From: JBEVNX01 sp040507895
Lineage (GTDB): Bacteria > Desulfobacterota > Binatia > JACPRU01
Reading direction: 5' to 3'
Assembly (NCBI GenBank): GCA_040507895.1
Contig: JBEVNX010000090.1
Span: 1-33,397, forward strand
Length of the DNA: 33,397 nucleotides
The notes under the pieces were generated by a model that was not told the DNA's origin, did no database searches, and saw only the letters and a program-made list of their open reading frames with translations. Below are positions 32,584-33,397 of the stretch, piece after piece. Numbering within the stretch: position 1 is the stretch's first letter; each line of letters starts with the position of its first letter. A program made the translations under genes and the position numbers.

Positions 32584-32754
32584 ATGGCTGAAACGAACGA
32601 ACAGCTCGTCAACACGCTCACCCTCGCAGCAGCGACCATCCTAGGTAGCTTGATTCAAGCCAAGTTGACGGCGCAGCATGACCTCGCCGACGCGATCGAA
32701 AGGGCTTCGCAGGCCGCGTTGCAACTCCGAGAAAAGATCCAGCAAACCCTGTAG
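32584..32754 (+). CDS. 56-residue helical protein, unknown function
   Basis: An ATG at 32584 with a strong ribosome site (GGAGGAG, six bases upstream). The chain is helical throughout: NTLTLAAATILGSLIQAKL, then an amphipathic part AIERASQAALQLREKIQ. The base composition is ordinary, unlike the Arg-rich shadow frames around it. No family is recognised. A T7 run at 32761-32767, six bases after the stop, may assist termination, though no strong hairpin precedes it. Confidence 0.6.
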   Translation: MAETNEQLVNTLTLAAATILGSLIQAKLTAQHDLADAIERASQAALQLREKIQQTL

Positions 32755-33066
32755 GCTTCGTTTTTTTCCACCCCATCTTGCGGAGCCTAAGCATCTCGGT
32801 GTCGGTTGGGCGCCCTCGAGGCCCTCCGCGACCCGCATCTCTTCGGCCGGCAGCGCTTGCTACTTCGCTCGATCATCCACTCTTTTCGGCCGCTCGGCAT
32901 CGCAGCGCTTCCGTCAGGGACGGAGTCGTTGCCACGCATTCGCGCTTGCCATGCGCGAGTGCCCGAGCGCGCCGGTGTGCGGATTGCTTTCCGGGCGGCA
33001 TGCCCAAGGCTCTTGGGAGGTCGAAGTCCTTTCACACGGTCGGCGTGGCGCTCGCGGTCGCATGGC
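32755..33066. other. 312-base gap, no gene called
   Basis: Beyond the T7 run at 32761-32767 nothing is supported. Open frames on both strands are Arg/Ser/Pro-rich and look like chance frames in GC-rich DNA. The right half may carry the 3' end of the cyclic-nucleotide-binding gene transcript. Confidence 0.45.
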
Positions 33067-33396
33067 TCACGGTCGCCGTGAGGTTCGTTCTGCGAGTCGG
33101 CTTCGTTCCCGGCCGGCCGCAGCCTCCCAGATCCCTCCGGCGAAGGCTGGCATCGCCTGCAAGAGGTGCTGGAAGCTCTGCGTGCTCATGAACAGAACCT
33201 CGGCATCGGCCGAGACGACGGTGATGCTGGCCTCGCGAGTCGCGCCTTCCAGCAGGCCCATTTCACCGAAAACGTCGCCCTCGCTCAGTTCGCTGGTAAA
33301 CCGGCCCTCGGTCCCGACCGCGAGGTGGCCCGACATGAGGACGTAGAACCCGTCGGCCTTGTCCTTCTCGACGAAGACGCGATGGCCTTGCTTGAA
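33067..33396 (-). CDS. cyclic nucleotide-binding domain protein, 5' end outside the window
   Basis: Partial gene: at least 109 residues, entering from the right edge. The core GFYVLMSGHLAV, then LSEGDVFGEMGLLEGATREASI, is the cNMP-binding beta-roll with its phosphate-binding cassette (FGEMxLL...R.AS). The frame ends 25-30 residues after the roll without a helix-turn-helix, so it is not a Crp/Fnr regulator in this part. It may be a stand-alone sensor or the end of a larger protein such as a channel, kinase regulator or transporter. Confidence 0.85.
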   Translation of the reverse strand, partial: FKQGHRVFVEKDKADGFYVLMSGHLAVGTEGRFTSELSEGDVFGEMGLLEGATREASITVVSADAEVLFMSTQSFQHLLQAMPAFAGGIWEAAAGRERSRLAERTSRRP

Positions 33397-33397
33397 C

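Overview
This is a GC-rich, gene-dense bacterial window of 33.4 kb with short gaps, many overlapping starts and stops, and genes on both strands. The gene set suggests a metabolically versatile, probably soil or subsurface Gram-negative bacterium. It includes acyclic-terpene/leucine-type acyl-CoA catabolism, an Mla-type lipid transport operon, crotonases, a carotenoid oxygenase, F420-type enzymes and two selenoproteins. Candidatus Binatota or another lineage formerly placed in Deltaproteobacteria would fit. This placement is inference only: no rRNA or marker gene is present.

Layout. 1-3.5 kb (+): TetR regulator, carotenoid cleavage oxygenase, Zn alcohol dehydrogenase and a small membrane protein, closed by a hairpin terminator. 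3.5-7 kb: a divergent F420-type reductase, then AtuA and an AtuE/LiuC-type hydratase. 7-11.4 kb (-): a lipid-transport operon (STAS-MlaE, MlaF, MlaD, PqiC-like lipoprotein) behind arfB and an unknown gene. 11.6-14.5 kb (+): an AtuC/MccB-type carboxyltransferase, a carboxymuconolactone decarboxylase (CMD)/AhpD-like selenoprotein and a diiron metallo-beta-lactamase protein. 14.5-18.3 kb (-): DUF1992, a DsbA-family isomerase, a LysM protein, a tiny membrane protein, an M24 peptidase and a flavin reductase. 18.4-19.25 kb (+): a GrdB/PrdB-like selenoprotein. 19.2-22.8 kb (-): a thiamine-diphosphate lyase, a heme-oxygenase-like diiron protein and a tandem-repeat lipoprotein. 22.8-27.6 kb: mixed enzymes (crotonase, thioesterase, DUF2127, PPOX, methyltransferase, 3-hydroxyisobutyrate dehydrogenase family). 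28-33.4 kb: small hypotheticals and eroded genes (a frameshifted HD protein, an MgtC/DUF4010 pseudogene, a deleted tyrosine recombinase), an Rmd1-family protein, a ribbon-helix-helix protein and a partial cyclic-nucleotide-binding protein.

The main discovery is a pair of genes that ordinary gene calling would split at an in-frame TGA. The TGA codons at 13516-13518 and 18858-18860 each sit inside a conserved redox motif (CxxU and UxxC). Each is followed by a perfect 7-8 bp hairpin with the same CC-GTC-GG apex, starting exactly 18 nt after the TGA. That is the geometry of bacterial SECIS elements, so both are read here as selenocysteine. The first selenoprotein overlaps (ATGA) a standalone metallo-beta-lactamase protein carrying flavodiiron-type ligands, which suggests a coupled peroxide/oxygen-handling module.
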